Shown here piece by piece: positions 11,404 to 23,082 of a stretch of 64,000 bases of DNA. A program made the translations under genes and the position numbers. This stretch comes from Myotis daubentonii (Eukaryota; Chordata; Mammalia; Chiroptera; Vespertilionidae). Position 1 is the first letter of the stretch. Every line of letters begins with the position of its first letter. The notes below the pieces were generated by a model. That model searched no databases and was not told where the DNA came from. It was given only the letters and a program-made list of their open reading frames with translations. The DNA lies in the NCBI RefSeq assembly GCF_963259705.1, contig NC_081850.1:38029167-38093166 (forward strand). Direction: 5' to 3'.

Positions 11404-11620
11404 TACTGGCTGAGTGGTTCAGTTGGTTCGAGTGTCATCTTGTACACCAAAAGGTTGTGGGCTGGATTCCCCGTCAGGGAATATACCTCGATTGCAGGTT
11501 CGATTCCCAGTAGGGGTGCATGTGGAAGGCAACTGATTGATATTTCTCTCTTCCTCTCTCCCTTCCTCTCTCTCTAAAAATCAATAAAAACATATTCTCA
11601 ACTGAGGATTAAAAAAATAG
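11404..11620 (+). mobile_element. Ves-type SINE with target duplication
   Basis: Head TACTGGCTGAGTGGTTCAGT, box B-like GCTGGATTCCCCG, tail AATCAATAAAAACATATTCT. The flanks TAATTACTAATAG (11391-11403) and TAATTATTAATAG (11621-11633) differ at one base. It is inserted in the older minus-strand L1. Confidence 0.93.
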
Positions 11621-11905
11621 TAATTATTAATAGATGAAGACTTACTAATGTCATTTTATTCATTGTTTTCTATCTGTTTTGTAGTTGTTTCCCACCCTCC
11701 TTCCTCTTTTGCTGTCTTCCTTTATTATTTGATTATTTTTGCAGTGATTTGCTTTGATTATTTCCTCTTTATCTTTTATGCATGTATTTGTTATAGATTT
11801 TTTTCTTTGTGGTTATCCTGAAGCCTCCATAAAATATCTTGTAGTTACTACCAAATTGATAACTTAAATCATATACAAAAACTGCTAGATCATTGTTTGC
11901 TGGGG

Positions 11906-12872
11906 GAATGGGGACTGAGACCTCTTCGTCTGCCATCTTATTGGTGTCACCTCTTTGATATGGGACTTAATTTCCTAAGATATCGCGACACTTTCTTCCC
12001 AACCCATCCATTCCCCTGATGCAAAAACACCTCCTAGTAATTTATATTGTGGTCATTTTGTCTATCCTTCCACCACTTTCCATCCCATTCCTTGAGCCTG
12101 GCACTCCTGAAGGTTACAGCATAGAAAGGGGCATCATCACCTTGAAGCTCACGTTGGTTGGATTATGTTGCCTGAGCCTGAACGAAATACCTGGTAGGAC
12201 ATTCTTTGAAGCTGTGCGTAGTTGGCTTCCCTGGCTGAGAGACGGACCGCCTTTCCCCTCTCATATCAGCAGTGGAGACCTTGGTTCCTCTGGGGTGGAA
12301 GATGGGGAGGCAGAGAGAACGTATGGGGCCAGCTGCCCAGCTTGGGGATAGCCCTCCTTCCAGTGCAGCGTGAAGCACATGGAGCTGTGCAGGCTCCCAG
12401 AGCTGGAGGAGCTAAGTGAGGGGACAGAGCTAAGGGAACCCGGGGAAGACGGAGCAGAACCACCGTCCAAGGAAGGAGAGGCAGCCTCGGCTCCTGGGCT
12501 TTGGGGGGGTGACACCTGTCCTTCCAGAGCAGGTTTCTTATTTCCTCTTCCCAGGGTAGGACAGAACGAGTTACCAACCGTTAGACCTGTTCTCCAGCAG
12601 GTAATTTGTAAGTGAGAATCTAGGGACTTCCAGACAGGATAATTCTGGGCTCTGCTCCATGGGGCAGAGGACATTCTGGACATTTCTTCCGGCGCTGCTT
12701 CCATCCAGTGAGGCTGGTTTTTCCTCAGAAACTTAGGGCCTTTCATTAATCTAGGTGTTTCCTTAACCCTGAACTATGCTTATCAGCCATGAGTAGGCTC
12801 GTGTTTGTTTGTTTGTTTTGTTTTTACATTAAGTTTGAGATGATTAAGATTTATATGCAGTTATAAGAAATA
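11906..12872. other. intergenic, no recognised gene
   Basis: GC content rises at 12240-12560 and several overlapping frames are open on both strands, but none has family resemblance or clear splice sites. A (GTTT)n stretch lies near 12804-12830. Confidence 0.45.
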
Positions 12873-13788
12873 CTAGAGGTCCGGTGCACAAAAATTTGTG
12901 CACTCGGGGGGGTTGGAGGGGCCCCTCAGCCCGGCCTGTGCCCTCTCACAGTCTGGGACCCCTCGGGAGATAACGACCTGCTGGCTTAGGCTTGCTCCCA
13001 GGTGGCAGAGGGCAGGCCCAATCCCTAGGTGCAGCCCCTGGTCGGGCTCAGAGCAGGGCTGATTGGGGAGTTGGGGCGCCGCCCCCTGTCATGCACAGAG
13101 CAGGGCGGATTGGGAGGTTGCGATGCCACCCTCAGTCACGCTCAGGGTAGGGCTGATTGGGGGGTTGGGGCACCGCCCCTGTCACATTCAAGGCAGGGTC
13201 TATGGGGAGGTTGCGGCGCCACCCCCTGTCACGCACAGAGCAGGGCCCATCAGGGGGTTGGGGCACTGCCCCCTGTCACGCACAGAGCAGGGCCCATCGG
13301 GGTTGGGGAGCTCCCCCCTGTCAGGCACAGAGCAGGGCGGATCAGGGGGTTGGGGCACCACACCCTGTCACACTCAGGGCAGGGCCGATGGGGAGGTTAT
13401 GGCTCTACCCCGTCACACACAGAGCAGGGCCCGGGGGGGGGGGGGGGTTGTGGCGCCGCACTCTGTCACACACAGAGCAGGGCCGATCAGGGGGTTGGGG
13501 CACCGCAGCCTGTCACACACAGAGCCGCAGGGCGATCAGGGGGTTGGGGAGCTCCCCCCGTATCAGGCACAGAGCAGGGCTGATCAGGGGGTTGGGGCGC
13601 CTTCCCCTGTCACAAACAGAGCAGGGCAGATAGGGAGGTTGTGGCCCTGCCCCCTGTCACACACAGAGCCGCAGGGCGATCAGAGTGTTTGGGCGCTGCC
13701 CCCTGTCACGCTGATCCTGGTGCTGGGAGGCCTCGCGGCTCCGCTGATCCCGGTGCTGGGAGGCATATTACCCTTTTACTATATAGGA
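12873..13788 (-). mobile_element. HeliBat-type Helitron segment A, copy 1, with 47-bp minisatellite
   Basis: The left edge CTAGAGGTCCGGTGCAC is the inverted CTAG 3' end. The adjacent palindrome GTGCACAAAAATTTGTGCAC is the terminal hairpin typical of bat Helitrons, and the base to its left is A, as expected for insertion between A and T. The right edge ...TTTTACTATATAGGA is the reverse complement of a TCCTATATAG 5' end. Most of the inside is a GC-rich tandem array (separate entry). No Rep/helicase coding is visible, so it is non-autonomous. It abuts segment B directly; the same junction recurs at 38076/38077. Confidence 0.9.
13040..13710. repeat. 47-bp GC-rich minisatellite inside Helitron (copy 1)
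   Basis: About 14 imperfect units of about 47 bp follow the pattern CAGAGCAGGGC, then GATCAGGGGGTTGGGG, then a GCGCC/GCACC box, then CCCCCTGTCACGCA. Because 47 is not a multiple of 3, all three forward frames stay open for long stretches without being genes. A G run at about 13432-13447 breaks the regularity. Unit order and number differ from the array in copy 2. Confidence 0.93.
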
Positions 13789-14429
13789 TAGAGGCCTGGT
13801 GCACAGGTGGGGGCTGGCTGGTTTGCCCTGAAGAGTGTCCTGGATCAGTGTGGGGGGCCCCCACTGGGGTGCCTGGCCAGCCTGGATGAGAGGATGATGG
13901 CTGTTTGCAGCTGGTCACACACCCTTCAGGGTGGGGGTCCCCCACTGGGGTCCCTGGCCAGTCTGGGTGAGGGGCTGAGGGCTGTTTTCAGGCTGGTGGG
14001 TGACTGAAGCTCCCAACTGCTCCTTTTTTTCTTTTCTTTTCTTTTTTTTTTTTTTTATTCTGGGCCAGCTTTAGCTCTGAGGCTTGGCTGCTGGAAGCAG
14101 GTATCTGGTTTGTTTGGGTTCTATAATCGAAACACTGTTTCAACTCCAGCTCTGAGATCTCGGCTGGCTGAAAGCAGGTTTCTGGGGTTTTGTTTAGCTT
14201 CTATATTTGTAAGAATGTTTCAAACTACAAGCTCAGAGGCCGGCAGTGGCAGGCGGGGAACGTTGGAGTCCTCTGTCACTGAAGCAAGCAAGCCTCATGT
14301 TAGCTTCAAGCTGCCTGGCTGCCGGCCGCCATCTTTGCTGGCAGTTAATTTGCATATCACCCTGATTAGCCAATGGGAAGGGTAGCGGACGTATGGCTAA
14401 TTACCATGTTTCTCTTTTATTAGATAGGA
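13789..14429 (-). mobile_element. HeliBat-type Helitron segment B, copy 1
   Basis: The left edge TAGAGGCCTGGTGCAC is a slightly altered inverted Helitron 3' end joined directly to the 5' end of segment A. The right edge ...TTTCTCTTTTATTAGATAGGA is the reverse complement of a TCCTATCTAATAAAAG 5' end. The interior has a T-rich stretch (14026-14056) and, near the 5' end, a YY1-like CCGCCATCTTT and an ATTTGCAT octamer. There is no coding capacity. The base after the element is G rather than the expected T, probably a later change. Confidence 0.88.
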
Positions 14430-14439
14430 GGATTACACA

Positions 14440-15800
14440 GAGAATTCATACACCCTTTTGGTGGATTCTCCCAATACTAACATCGTGCGTAACTATAGTA
14501 CATGATCGCAACCAAGAAATTGTCATTGGTACAATTGATACACCTTCTTGAGATCTTATCCCACTATTTTACATGCACACTGTGTGTGTGTGTATTTTAT
14601 TCTGTGTAGTTTTACCCTATGTATAGACTCTGGTGACCACCACCACAGCCAACATACAAAATAGTTCCATTACTACAGGGGTCTCTTTTGTTACCCTTTT
14701 GTAACTACACCTACTCTCTTCCCCACCCCTAAACACTGGCAACCATGAATCTTCCCTCTGTTTATATTTCTTCGTCATTTTAAGAATGCTACATAAATAG
14801 AATCATACAGATTAGCTTGTTTCACTCATTGTCATTTCCTGGATAGTCATTCAAGTTGTGTGTATCAATAGTTCATTCCTTTTATTGCTGATTTTACATC
14901 TATGATATCAATGTACCACCGTTTGTTTAATTTAAAGGAAATTCAGATTGTTTCCAGTTTGGGGATAACAAATTAAACTGCTACAACATTCATGTATAGG
15001 ATTTTGTGTGTAGAAATGCTTTCATTTCTGTTGGTTGGTTGGGGGGAGGGGGGGCAGGGAAGGTGCTTAAATTGCACAATAGTTGCATGTTTAGTTTTTC
15101 CAGAAACTATCAAACAGTTGTCCATAGTAGCCATACTGTTCTACATTTTACCAGCCATGGATAAGTAATCCAGTTAACTGCATCCTTGCTAGGATTTGGT
15201 GTTGTTACTATTATTTGTCAGTCATTCTGACAGTTGTGAAGTGATATTTGCATTTCCCTGAGGGATAATTAGGCTGAACTTCTTTTCATGTGTTTATTGG
15301 TCACATATATGTCCTCCTCAGTCAAGTGTCACTTATGCCTTTTTTTCTAATTGGGTTGTTGTCTTTTTAGTTTTAAGGGCTGTTTATATATTCTAGGTAC
15401 TAATCTTCTATCAAACATATGATTTGCAAATTTTTTCTCAGTCCATAGCTTGCCTTCTCCTCCTCTCCACAAGACTTTTACAGAACAAAAGTTTAATATT
15501 GATGAGATTCAATTTCTTCTTATATATAGTGTATGATTGGTGTCAAAATTAATAACCCTTTGCCTAGCCTTAGAGTCCAAAGATTTTCTCTTTTTTTTCT
15601 AAAAGATTTATAATTTTAATAGTACATTTAAGTCTGTGGTCCAATTTGAATTAATTTTTGTATAAGGTGTGAAGTTTAGGTCAGTGTTCTCCACCCCCCC
15701 CACACCCCTCCCCCCCCCCTTTGGATATCCAATTGCTCCATCACCATTTGTTGGAAGGGTTTTCACTGTGACAGGTTTAGGGACACTGGAACAAAAATGT
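14440..15800 (-). mobile_element. old L1 fragment
   Basis: Minus-strand L1 3' region. + strand cues are CATAAATAGAATCATACAGA, GAAATTCAGATTGTTTCCAG and, further in, TATTCTAGGTACTAATCTTC, GTCCAATTTGAATTAATTTT and GGATATCCAATTGCTCCATC. All frames are broken and divergence is high. Confidence 0.83.
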
Positions 15801-16860
15801 TGATTAGGTAAGAGGGAAGGATTGACCAAGGAGGAATTAGTTAAGTGCTGTTAGAAAATAGGGAGGCATTCGACCTGTGCATTTTCCATTTTTAAGGGGA
15901 AAAAGGCCTGGTGGGAAAGAGAATGGAAGAAATTGATCCGCATCTTTGCCACTAGGTGAAGTAGCAACAGTGGGCTGTCATGAATTCTAAGAAGTGAAGA
16001 GGAGGTGAGGAGAAAACAGGTGGCATCCAGGTGGGTGTTTGAGGAGGTCATACACAGCAAATAGGAACTTGAGGAAGACATCATTTTTCTCCAGGTCGCC
16101 TCACAGACTACAGTGGTGTCCACACCTTGCAGGGCGACCTAACTTCTCTAGGGCATGACCAAACTTGGTATCTCCCAGGAGAGGAATGCCGGGCTGCCTC
16201 TAACACTCTCTTCACTGCATTTGCCCCTTAAGCTTCCTTGTGATGTTGGAATGTAACTACTTCAGGATCAAGAGGCCTTCCACAAGAGACAGGAAGGCTT
16301 CGCATTCCAATTCTTGGTTCCCTGCCATGAGACTCTCTAAAAATTTCTATGTTATTTTTGGAATGGAAAAACCAAACAGGGCCTGGCTTCTTTGGATAAG
16401 CAAGGTGATTGCTCGTTAGCTCGTTTTCAGCAAATAGGCACTCTGGATAATTCTCTTGAATAGACATGTAGAATTCAAGAAGAGGGAGGCTGTAAGGAAG
16501 GAAATATTTTGACAGTGAATTCCGTGTGTTCATTTTGTTAGTGGTGGTAGTGGAATTTAGAGCAGACTGTGATTAAACATTTTGTCATTTATATGGAAGG
16601 AGCAAATAATAGGATGGGCAATACAACCCAATTTGAAAATTTTTGTTTAAAAAAAAAAGGAAAAAGAAAGAGCAACCTGGCTAACTGATTAGCTCTGGGA
16701 TTCTTCCAGGGCAAGCTATTAACATAAAAGAGAGGAGGATGGGATTATTTAGATGGTGATGAGGATGATTTATTTTCTGTCTTCTTTATATGCCAGATTA
16801 GGTGGCACCTATAGCATACATTCAATCCATGTGCCTCTTTCACAGCTTTCCTTTTATTTT
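15801..16860. other. intergenic, nothing recognised
   Basis: No gene or repeat boundary is visible. Short frames on the minus strand (15851-16123, 16228-16533) show no family features. Confidence 0.45.
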
Positions 16861-16864
16861 ATTT

Positions 16865-17278
16865 TTTAACTTAGATTTATTGGGGTGACATTGGTTAATA
16901 GCATTATGTAAGTTTCAGGTGTACAATTCCATAGTATATCATCTATATATTGCATTGTGCGCTCAGCACCCAAAGTCCAGTCTCCTGTCACCATATATTT
17001 GACCCTTTTACCTTCTTCATCATTCCACTACCCCTACTCCCCTCTGGTAACCACCATACTGTTAATCTGTGTCTGTGAGTTTGTTTGCTAGTTTTGTTTA
17101 TTTGTTGCTTTCTGTTTTATATCCACATATGAATGAAATTGTATGGCTTTTGTTCTTTTCCATCTGACTTATTTCACTTAGTATAATACTCTCAAGATTT
17201 ATTCATGTTGTCACAAATGGCAGTATCTCATCCATTGTTATGGTTGAGTAGTATTCCATTATATATATATATATATAT

Positions 17279-17318
<40 letters not shown>

Positions 17319-19050
17319 TTGTGAGATATATATATATATATATATCTTCTTTATTCAATCAACCATTGAAGGACACTTAGGTTGTTTCCATGTCTTGGCT
17401 ACCATAAATAATGCAGCAGTGAACGTAGGGGTTCATATATCTTTACAAAGAAATGTTTTCAAAATTTTTAGGCAGATATCCAGAGGAGGGATTGCTGGGT
17501 CATATGGTAGCTCTAGTCTTAATTTTTTACTGTTTCCCGTAAAGGCTGTACTAATTTCCATTCCTACCAGCAGTGTATAAGGGTTCCCTTTTCTCCGCAT
17601 CCTCACCAATGCTGTTATCTTTTTTCTTTTTGATAATAGCTATCCTAACGAGTATGAGGTGATATCAGTTGTGGTTTTGATTTGCATGTCTCTGATGAGT
17701 AGTGATGATAAGCACCTTTTCATATAGCTCTTGGCCATTTGTATATCTTCTTTTGAAAAATGTCTGTTCAAGTTTTTGCTCCCTTAAAAATCAGGTTATT
17801 TGTTTATTTACTATTGAGTTATCTGAATTCCTTACATATTTTGGATATTAACCCCCTATCAGATATTTGGTTTGCAAATATTTTCTCTCATTTCATAGGT
17901 AGCCTGTTTTTTCTGTTGTTTCCTTTGTTGTGCAGAAGCTTTTTAGTTATATGTGATCCTATTTGTCTATTCTTGTATTTGTTACAACTTGCTTTTGGTA
18001 ACATAAAAAAAAAAAATCATTGTTCAGACCAATGTCAAGTAGCTTTTCCCTTAGGTTTTCTTCTAGTAGGTTTGTGGTTTTAGGTCTTACATTTAAGTCT
18101 TCAATCCATGTTGCATTAATTTTTTTGTGTAGGGTATAAGATAAGGATCCAATTTCATTCTTCAGCATGTGCATATCTAGTTTTCTGTTTTCATTTGTCA
18201 CAAGCTACTTTTTTATTTCCCCTTTGACTTCGTCTTTGATTCATTGGTTGTTCAGGGGTGTGTTTAATTTCCACATATTTGTGAATTTCCTCCTGTTTTT
18301 GATTCCCAGTTCATATCATTTTGGTTGAAAAATACTTAATATGATTTCAGTCTTCTTAAATTTGTTAGGATTCATTTTGTGGGGCAACGTATGATCTTTC
18401 CTGGAGAATGCTCCATGGGCTACACCATTCTATGTTTCCACTAGCCATGTGTGAGAGCACTAATTTCCCCACATTCTCTCCAACTCTGTGATTGTCTATC
18501 CTTTTCATTCTAGCCATCCTGCTCTGTGTGAAGTTATATCTCATTGTGGTATTTTCCCCTAGTGACTAATGAGGTTGAACATATTTTCAGGTACTGATTG
18601 GCCATTTATTTATCTTCTTTGAAGAAATGTCCATTTTGATTCTTTGTCCATTTTTAAATTGGGTTAGTTATATTTTTATTATTCACCTGTAAGAGTTCTT
18701 TAGCATATAAGTCCTTTATCAGACATATTATTTGCAAAAATTTTCTCCCATTCTGTTAATTTTTAAATTTTCTACATGGTGTCCTTTGAAGCACAAAATT
18801 TTTTAATTTTGATGAAGTCTAATTCATTTATTTTTCTTTTGTTGCTTGTACTTTTGGTGCTATATCTAAGAAATGGTTACCAGACTCAAGGTCATGAAGA
18901 TTTACTCCTATTTTTTCTTTCAGGGATTTTATAGTTTTAGTTCTCATACATTCATGAGTTAATTTTTGTGTATTGTGTAAGTTTAATATCCCATAAATAC
19001 CAAGCATTTTAAAGATATGTTTTCTTATCATAGAATTTCCCAAGGCTGTT
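16865..19050 (-). mobile_element. L1 fragments (two abutting blocks) with internal microsatellite
   Basis: The block at 16870-18370 starts with TTAGATTTATTGGGGTGACA, a chiropteran-type L1 3' UTR in reverse, and runs into ORF2 (TTGTTTCCATGTCTTGGCTA, CAGAGGAGGGATTGCTGGGT). From about 18385 a second, older L1 block begins, with cues such as TAGCCATCCTGCTCTGTGTG and ATGAAGTCTAATTCATTTAT. Coding is broken throughout. Confidence 0.88.
17258..17346. repeat. (AT)n-(TAGA)n-(AT)n compound microsatellite
   Basis: AT repeats, about ten TAGA units and a second TA run, located in the L1 at the position after GTATTCCATTATATAT, where this L1 region is normally AT-repetitive. Confidence 0.97.
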
Positions 19051-19342
19051 CATTATTGACAACTTGGTGATATCAACTATGACATAACTCTTCCTCTGTA
19101 AACTGGGGATTCCCCCCTGAATTTATCAGAGTACCTGAGAACATAGAAATCTTTGTGTTGACAGAGTCAGAAACCCAAATCAAAGTAGTCAGAAAAATGG
19201 ATTTTATTGGAAAGATTGAGGTATCTCATGTAATTGAGGGACGAATTGAATAGCCTGATGGCAGGAAGCTTGAGGTATAGCTGGAACTGAGGAACAACTG
19301 CAACTAGGACTTGAAGGCCACCAGGACACATTCATATTCTCA

Positions 19343-19345
<3 letters not shown>

Positions 19346-19412
<67 letters not shown>
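19346..19412. repeat. (CT)n microsatellite
   Basis: About 30 CT units, nearly uninterrupted, followed by CTTCTCCCCTC. It is not clearly inside a SINE. Confidence 0.98.
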
Positions 19413-19415
<3 letters not shown>

Positions 19416-19560
19416 CCTCAGGGTCTTGCCTCCTTTCCTCTTTGCCCATAAGCTTCACTTTCCATGCAGGCTAAAGCCTGGTTACCTCCACATAGCCAAA
19501 GACCAGACTATAGATAGCTCTCAAGACCCTGGACTCCAAGCTCTCACCACCAGGGAGACT

Positions 19561-19787
19561 TTTTTTTTTTTTCAAATAAATTCTTTATTGATTTCAGAGA
19601 GGAAGGGAAAAGGAGAGAGAGATAGAAACATCAATGATGAGAGAGAATCATTGATCAGCTGCCTCCTGTATGCCCCCCACTGGGGATCGAGCCCGCAACC
19701 CAGGCATGTGCCCTTCGCTGGAATTGAACCTGGGACCCTTCCGTCCGCAGGCCGATGCTCTATCCACTGAGCCAAGCCTGCTAGGGG
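19561..19787 (-). mobile_element. Ves-type SINE, young, with target duplication
   Basis: T-run at left (A-tail), family core ATCATTGATGTTTCTATCTC in reverse, and head CCCCTAGCAGGCTTGGCTCA. The flanks share ACCAGGGAGACT (19549-19560 and 19788-19799), extended by T's. Low divergence suggests a recent insertion. Confidence 0.95.
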
Positions 19788-19801
19788 ACCAGGGAGACTT
19801 T

Positions 19802-21320
19802 CATTCCCATCTCCAGTTTGAAAGATTCTAGGCAAGATCTCTGATAGGCCACCTGGGGTCATGTGCCTCTCTGGACTGTTAATCCACATTGAGGGTGGGT
19901 TTTATTTGCAGAAAAGACTCTTCAGAAATTTACTTTTGGTTTAAACAAGTTGTTTTCAATTTATTATAGCTCTTGTTCTTACAGAACTTTTTATTCTATT
20001 TAAAATCTAGCAGTTGTTACAATTACTTTTTAAGGGACATTTAAATATTGTTTGGTTTTTCAAAACTCAAACTGCTTCAACATTTCAAATATTGTTTATC
20101 AATTTAGGATATTTAATATGCTTCTTAAGTATTTTAAATGCTTGACCAAACAAGTAAATGTTCCTGAGGACTTCACTCTTATAAACATAATATATTAACC
20201 TTATAAATAAGTGAAAGCTAAAGTTCTCATAGGTGTTCCTGTGTATGAACTTAGTAGGATTTCAGCACAGTACCATAATTCTGGATTATTCAAATGTGTA
20301 TTCTAAACTGGAGTTAGAAAGCTCTCACTCTAATACAACAATTTTTTTCAATATCACAAACACATGGGATAGCTAATATTTATAGGGTCTTTCTAAACAC
20401 CGAAGTATTAATACATGGTTTTGACGCCTTAAAATTTTTTTAATACTTAATTTTAAATCCTCCCAGTATTAAAGCCTGCTATTCACTAATAATCTGAATA
20501 CTAGTAGAATTCATAAGAGTTCAGAATATTTAACTCTAAATATGTCCAGGATTAAAAGATGCTCATTTACTGAGTAAATTTCATCTGTTCTAAGATGTGT
20601 TCCCCCAGACCCCACCCCACCCCACATTTTAACATCTCTGAGATTGGGATGTACCTGACAGTTCATGGCACCTTGATTGGTAGCAGTTAGTCTTTCTTAG
20701 TGATACATAAAATAACGCTGTCTTAAATTCGGTTCAATTAGCTGAGATATGGTACCATCTTAGCTAACAGCATCACTTAAAACTGGAAATTAAGGCTGGG
20801 TGTGACACCTGCGCTACAGACACCTAGCGCATTTCTTCTCACTGACACCACTGTCTTGTAGAGATTTTTTTTTGGTTTCTGTGACATGACTTGAAAACTT
20901 AAAAAAGAAGTATGGCTCTTGTAGACCATAGTTGGATTTAATTTATCCAAAGAGTTGAGTCTCCACCTGATTCTGAAACCCAGAAGTCCCACCGGAGCTG
21001 GTCACTTGATTGGATTTGCACTTGTCTGATTGTAGTGCTTGTAAATTATCTTTTTTTCATACAACTTCAAAACGATGGGAGCCTGTGGTATTTAAATGTT
21101 GTTGTTTTTTTCATTTAACTTTAAACATATATTCTTAATTTATTCCCAAATGTAATGAAGTTATTTTCTATGCTCTTGGTAATGATTTGAGATAGATATA
21201 ATCTTAAGAAATTGTCATTTGTTTTATTAAGAGGTTTTATCTATTTATTTATGTTTTATTGCTTAAAGTATTACAAAGAGTATTACATATGTATTAAGAG
21301 GTTTTAAAAGTCAGAAATGG
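19802..21320. other. intergenic, AT-rich, nothing recognised
   Basis: AT-rich sequence without identifiable repeats or genes; poly-T stretches occur at about 20864 and 21046. Confidence 0.45.
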
Positions 21321-21324
21321 ATTT

Positions 21325-21645
21325 CTAACAGCTTTATTGAGAAATAGTTCACATACTATAAAACTTACCCATTTAAAGCTTACTATTCAATAATTTTTAG
21401 TATATTCACAGATATGTGCAACCATCACTGTGGGTCAGTTTTAGAATATTTTCATCACCTCAAAAAGAAACCCCATACCCTTTATCTGTACCCCCATTTC
21501 CCCCAATCCTAAATAATCAGTAGTCTACTTTCTGTTTCTATAAACTGGCCTTTTCTGAATATTTACTGTAAATGGAATCATATGCTATGCGGTCTTTTTC
21601 TACTGGCTTCTTTCACTTGGAGAAATAGATGCTGAAATTGATCAA
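21325..21645 (-). mobile_element. old L1 3' UTR fragment
   Basis: + strand cues: GCTTTATTGAGAAATAGTTC, ATGTGCAACCATCACTGTGG, TCATCACCTCAAAAAGAAAC, GGCTTCTTTCACTTGGAGAA. They match the reversed 3' region of old mammalian L1 (L1M type). Similar pieces lie at 26405-26960 and 31340-31960. Confidence 0.8.
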
Positions 21646-22017
21646 ACATCTTTTTAGGAAGTACCCTAATTTTTGATTTGGGCGTCTCACACGAATTTGT
21701 CTGACTTGCAGTCACAATTATGAAGTCATTCTATTGACATGGACCAAGCAATTGTGGTCCAGAGAAGAGGTGCTGGGAGGGGCCCAAGGTCAGACACCTG
21801 CCTGGAGCCCAATCTCCAGACAGGGGGTGGAGTCAGGGAAGAAGATGGCAGTCCTGACTGGGACCACGTGGCTGGGAGAAGGCAAAGAGTAGTTTGTTCC
21901 TAGAAATGGGGGCAGAGACAAAATTGAAGATGTCTTTTTATTTCAGCCATTTGAGGGCCCTTTCCTGTGTGTTCCTGAATGATGAGTAACGTTGTGCAAA
22001 ATGTTGCTGTGGTGAGC

Positions 22018-22190
22018 TGGGAAAGAAACTGAATTAGAAGGCAGAAGCCCTAGGTTTTTCCTTTGATTTTGCAGTTTGACTTTGTGGCAGTCGTTCTATA
22101 TCTCTGAACCTCGTGTTCTTCATCTTTAAATTAGTAAAAAAATTAACTACTTGGCATAGTTGTTGGTGGTATTATATGAGAGAGTGTGCC
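22018..22190 (+). repeat. MIR-type ancient SINE
   Basis: The order TTTGACTTTGTGGCAGTCGT, then ATATCTCTGAACCTCGTGTT, then CATCTTTAAATTAGTAAAAA follows the MIR consensus (tgtgaccttgggcaag, ctgtgcctcagtttcc, catctgtaaaatgggg) with heavy divergence. Confidence 0.6.
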
Positions 22191-22769
22191 TGAAGGATGA
22201 ATACAAACATTATGAAACATATAAGTGTCTAGTGTCTGTCTTCGCAGTCTCTCTGATTCTGGATATCCTGCATGGTTGTTTGCTCCATAGCCCACTGCTT
22301 TTTGGCGCCAGTTCAGATTGAACTCTGGTCAAGTGCACTCAGCATTTTTCACTGCCTAATCCTCCACTTCATGTTGACCTTGGGGTTTCTGTTTACAAGG
22401 CTCATGGTTAGTGGCCTCCAGGATCCTCAGAGGTTTTTCCAAGATTGCATCCATCCACCACTTCCAAGAACACTGAAAACCATACAGCACTGCCCCTCAT
22501 CCCCCAATTTCCACTCACCCACCCACTCCCAGCGAAGATGGTTTGGCTGTTAGTGCATCAGTCCCCTTGGAGGTGTGTCACAGAAAGCTCATCCTTAGTC
22601 ACAGCCTAAGCTGCAAAGTCTCTGGGTTGTAGAGGCGCACAGCTCCTGGTCTCTGGCTAGCTCCTGAGGCTGACAGATAACATAGCCACCGTGAGCGGGA
22701 CACCTGATATTCGGGTGGCAGGTAGCCTGACACCAGGGTTTTGGGGCCCTGGGTTCTCTTTCAGCTTCA

Positions 22770-22817
22770 TTTACACACACATATACACACATACATGCAC
22801 ACGCACACACACACACG
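22770..22817. repeat. (CA)n-rich microsatellite, interrupted
   Basis: ACACACACATATACACACATACATGCACACGC-type mixed CA repeat, imperfect. Confidence 0.9.
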
Positions 22818-22939
22818 TCTTTGTGCTTTCCCATTGAGATGATTCATAATCAGGATATTCCTATTCAAAGGAGATCCAGGCACCTTGAGGAGAGAGCATT
22901 TCTAAATGCTGGCATTTAGATTTGATGTTAGAACCATGC

Positions 22940-23082
22940 ACATAAGCTAGTCTAAACCCCTCCTTACACACCCCATCCCTCCCCTCGTTAATGAAAAATA
23001 TGGAAGCTCATTGAAGTGATGTGACTTGCCTAAGATTACACAGCAAGTGAGAATTCATTCATTCATTCATTTATTCATTCAA
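22940..23082. repeat. MIR-like remnant plus (ATTC)n microsatellite
   Basis: GTGACTTGCCTAAGATTACA at 23020-23039 is the conserved MIR core. From 23052 it passes into about seven ATTC/TTCA units. Confidence 0.65.

Larger units (their letters stand above)
10180..11905 (-). mobile_element. old L1 fragment, interrupted by three later insertions
   Basis: Read on the minus strand, this is the 3' part of L1 ORF2. Cues on the + strand are TCCATATCTTGGCTATTGTG, ACCCAGAAGTAGGATTGCTG and, further in, AGTCTGTTTTGTCTGATATA. The spacing implies an internal deletion near 10980. The copy was later interrupted by an 80-bp hAT MITE (10423-10502), a 25-bp SINE head with target duplication (11248-11272) and a full Ves SINE (11404-11620). 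A (TG)n/(CA)n tract at 10573-10600 occupies the usual variable site of this L1 region. Confidence 0.88.

Noticed and set aside
12261..12746. Cluster of overlapping frames on both strands, up to 161 codons
   Set aside because: Moderately GC-rich DNA with frames on both strands. There is no family similarity, no splice sites that build a gene and no conserved start.
13029..13791. Long overlapping open frames (up to 242 codons) in all three forward frames
   Set aside because: They lie in the 47-bp tandem array. A period that is not a multiple of three opens all frames at once. The same happens at 37091-37957.
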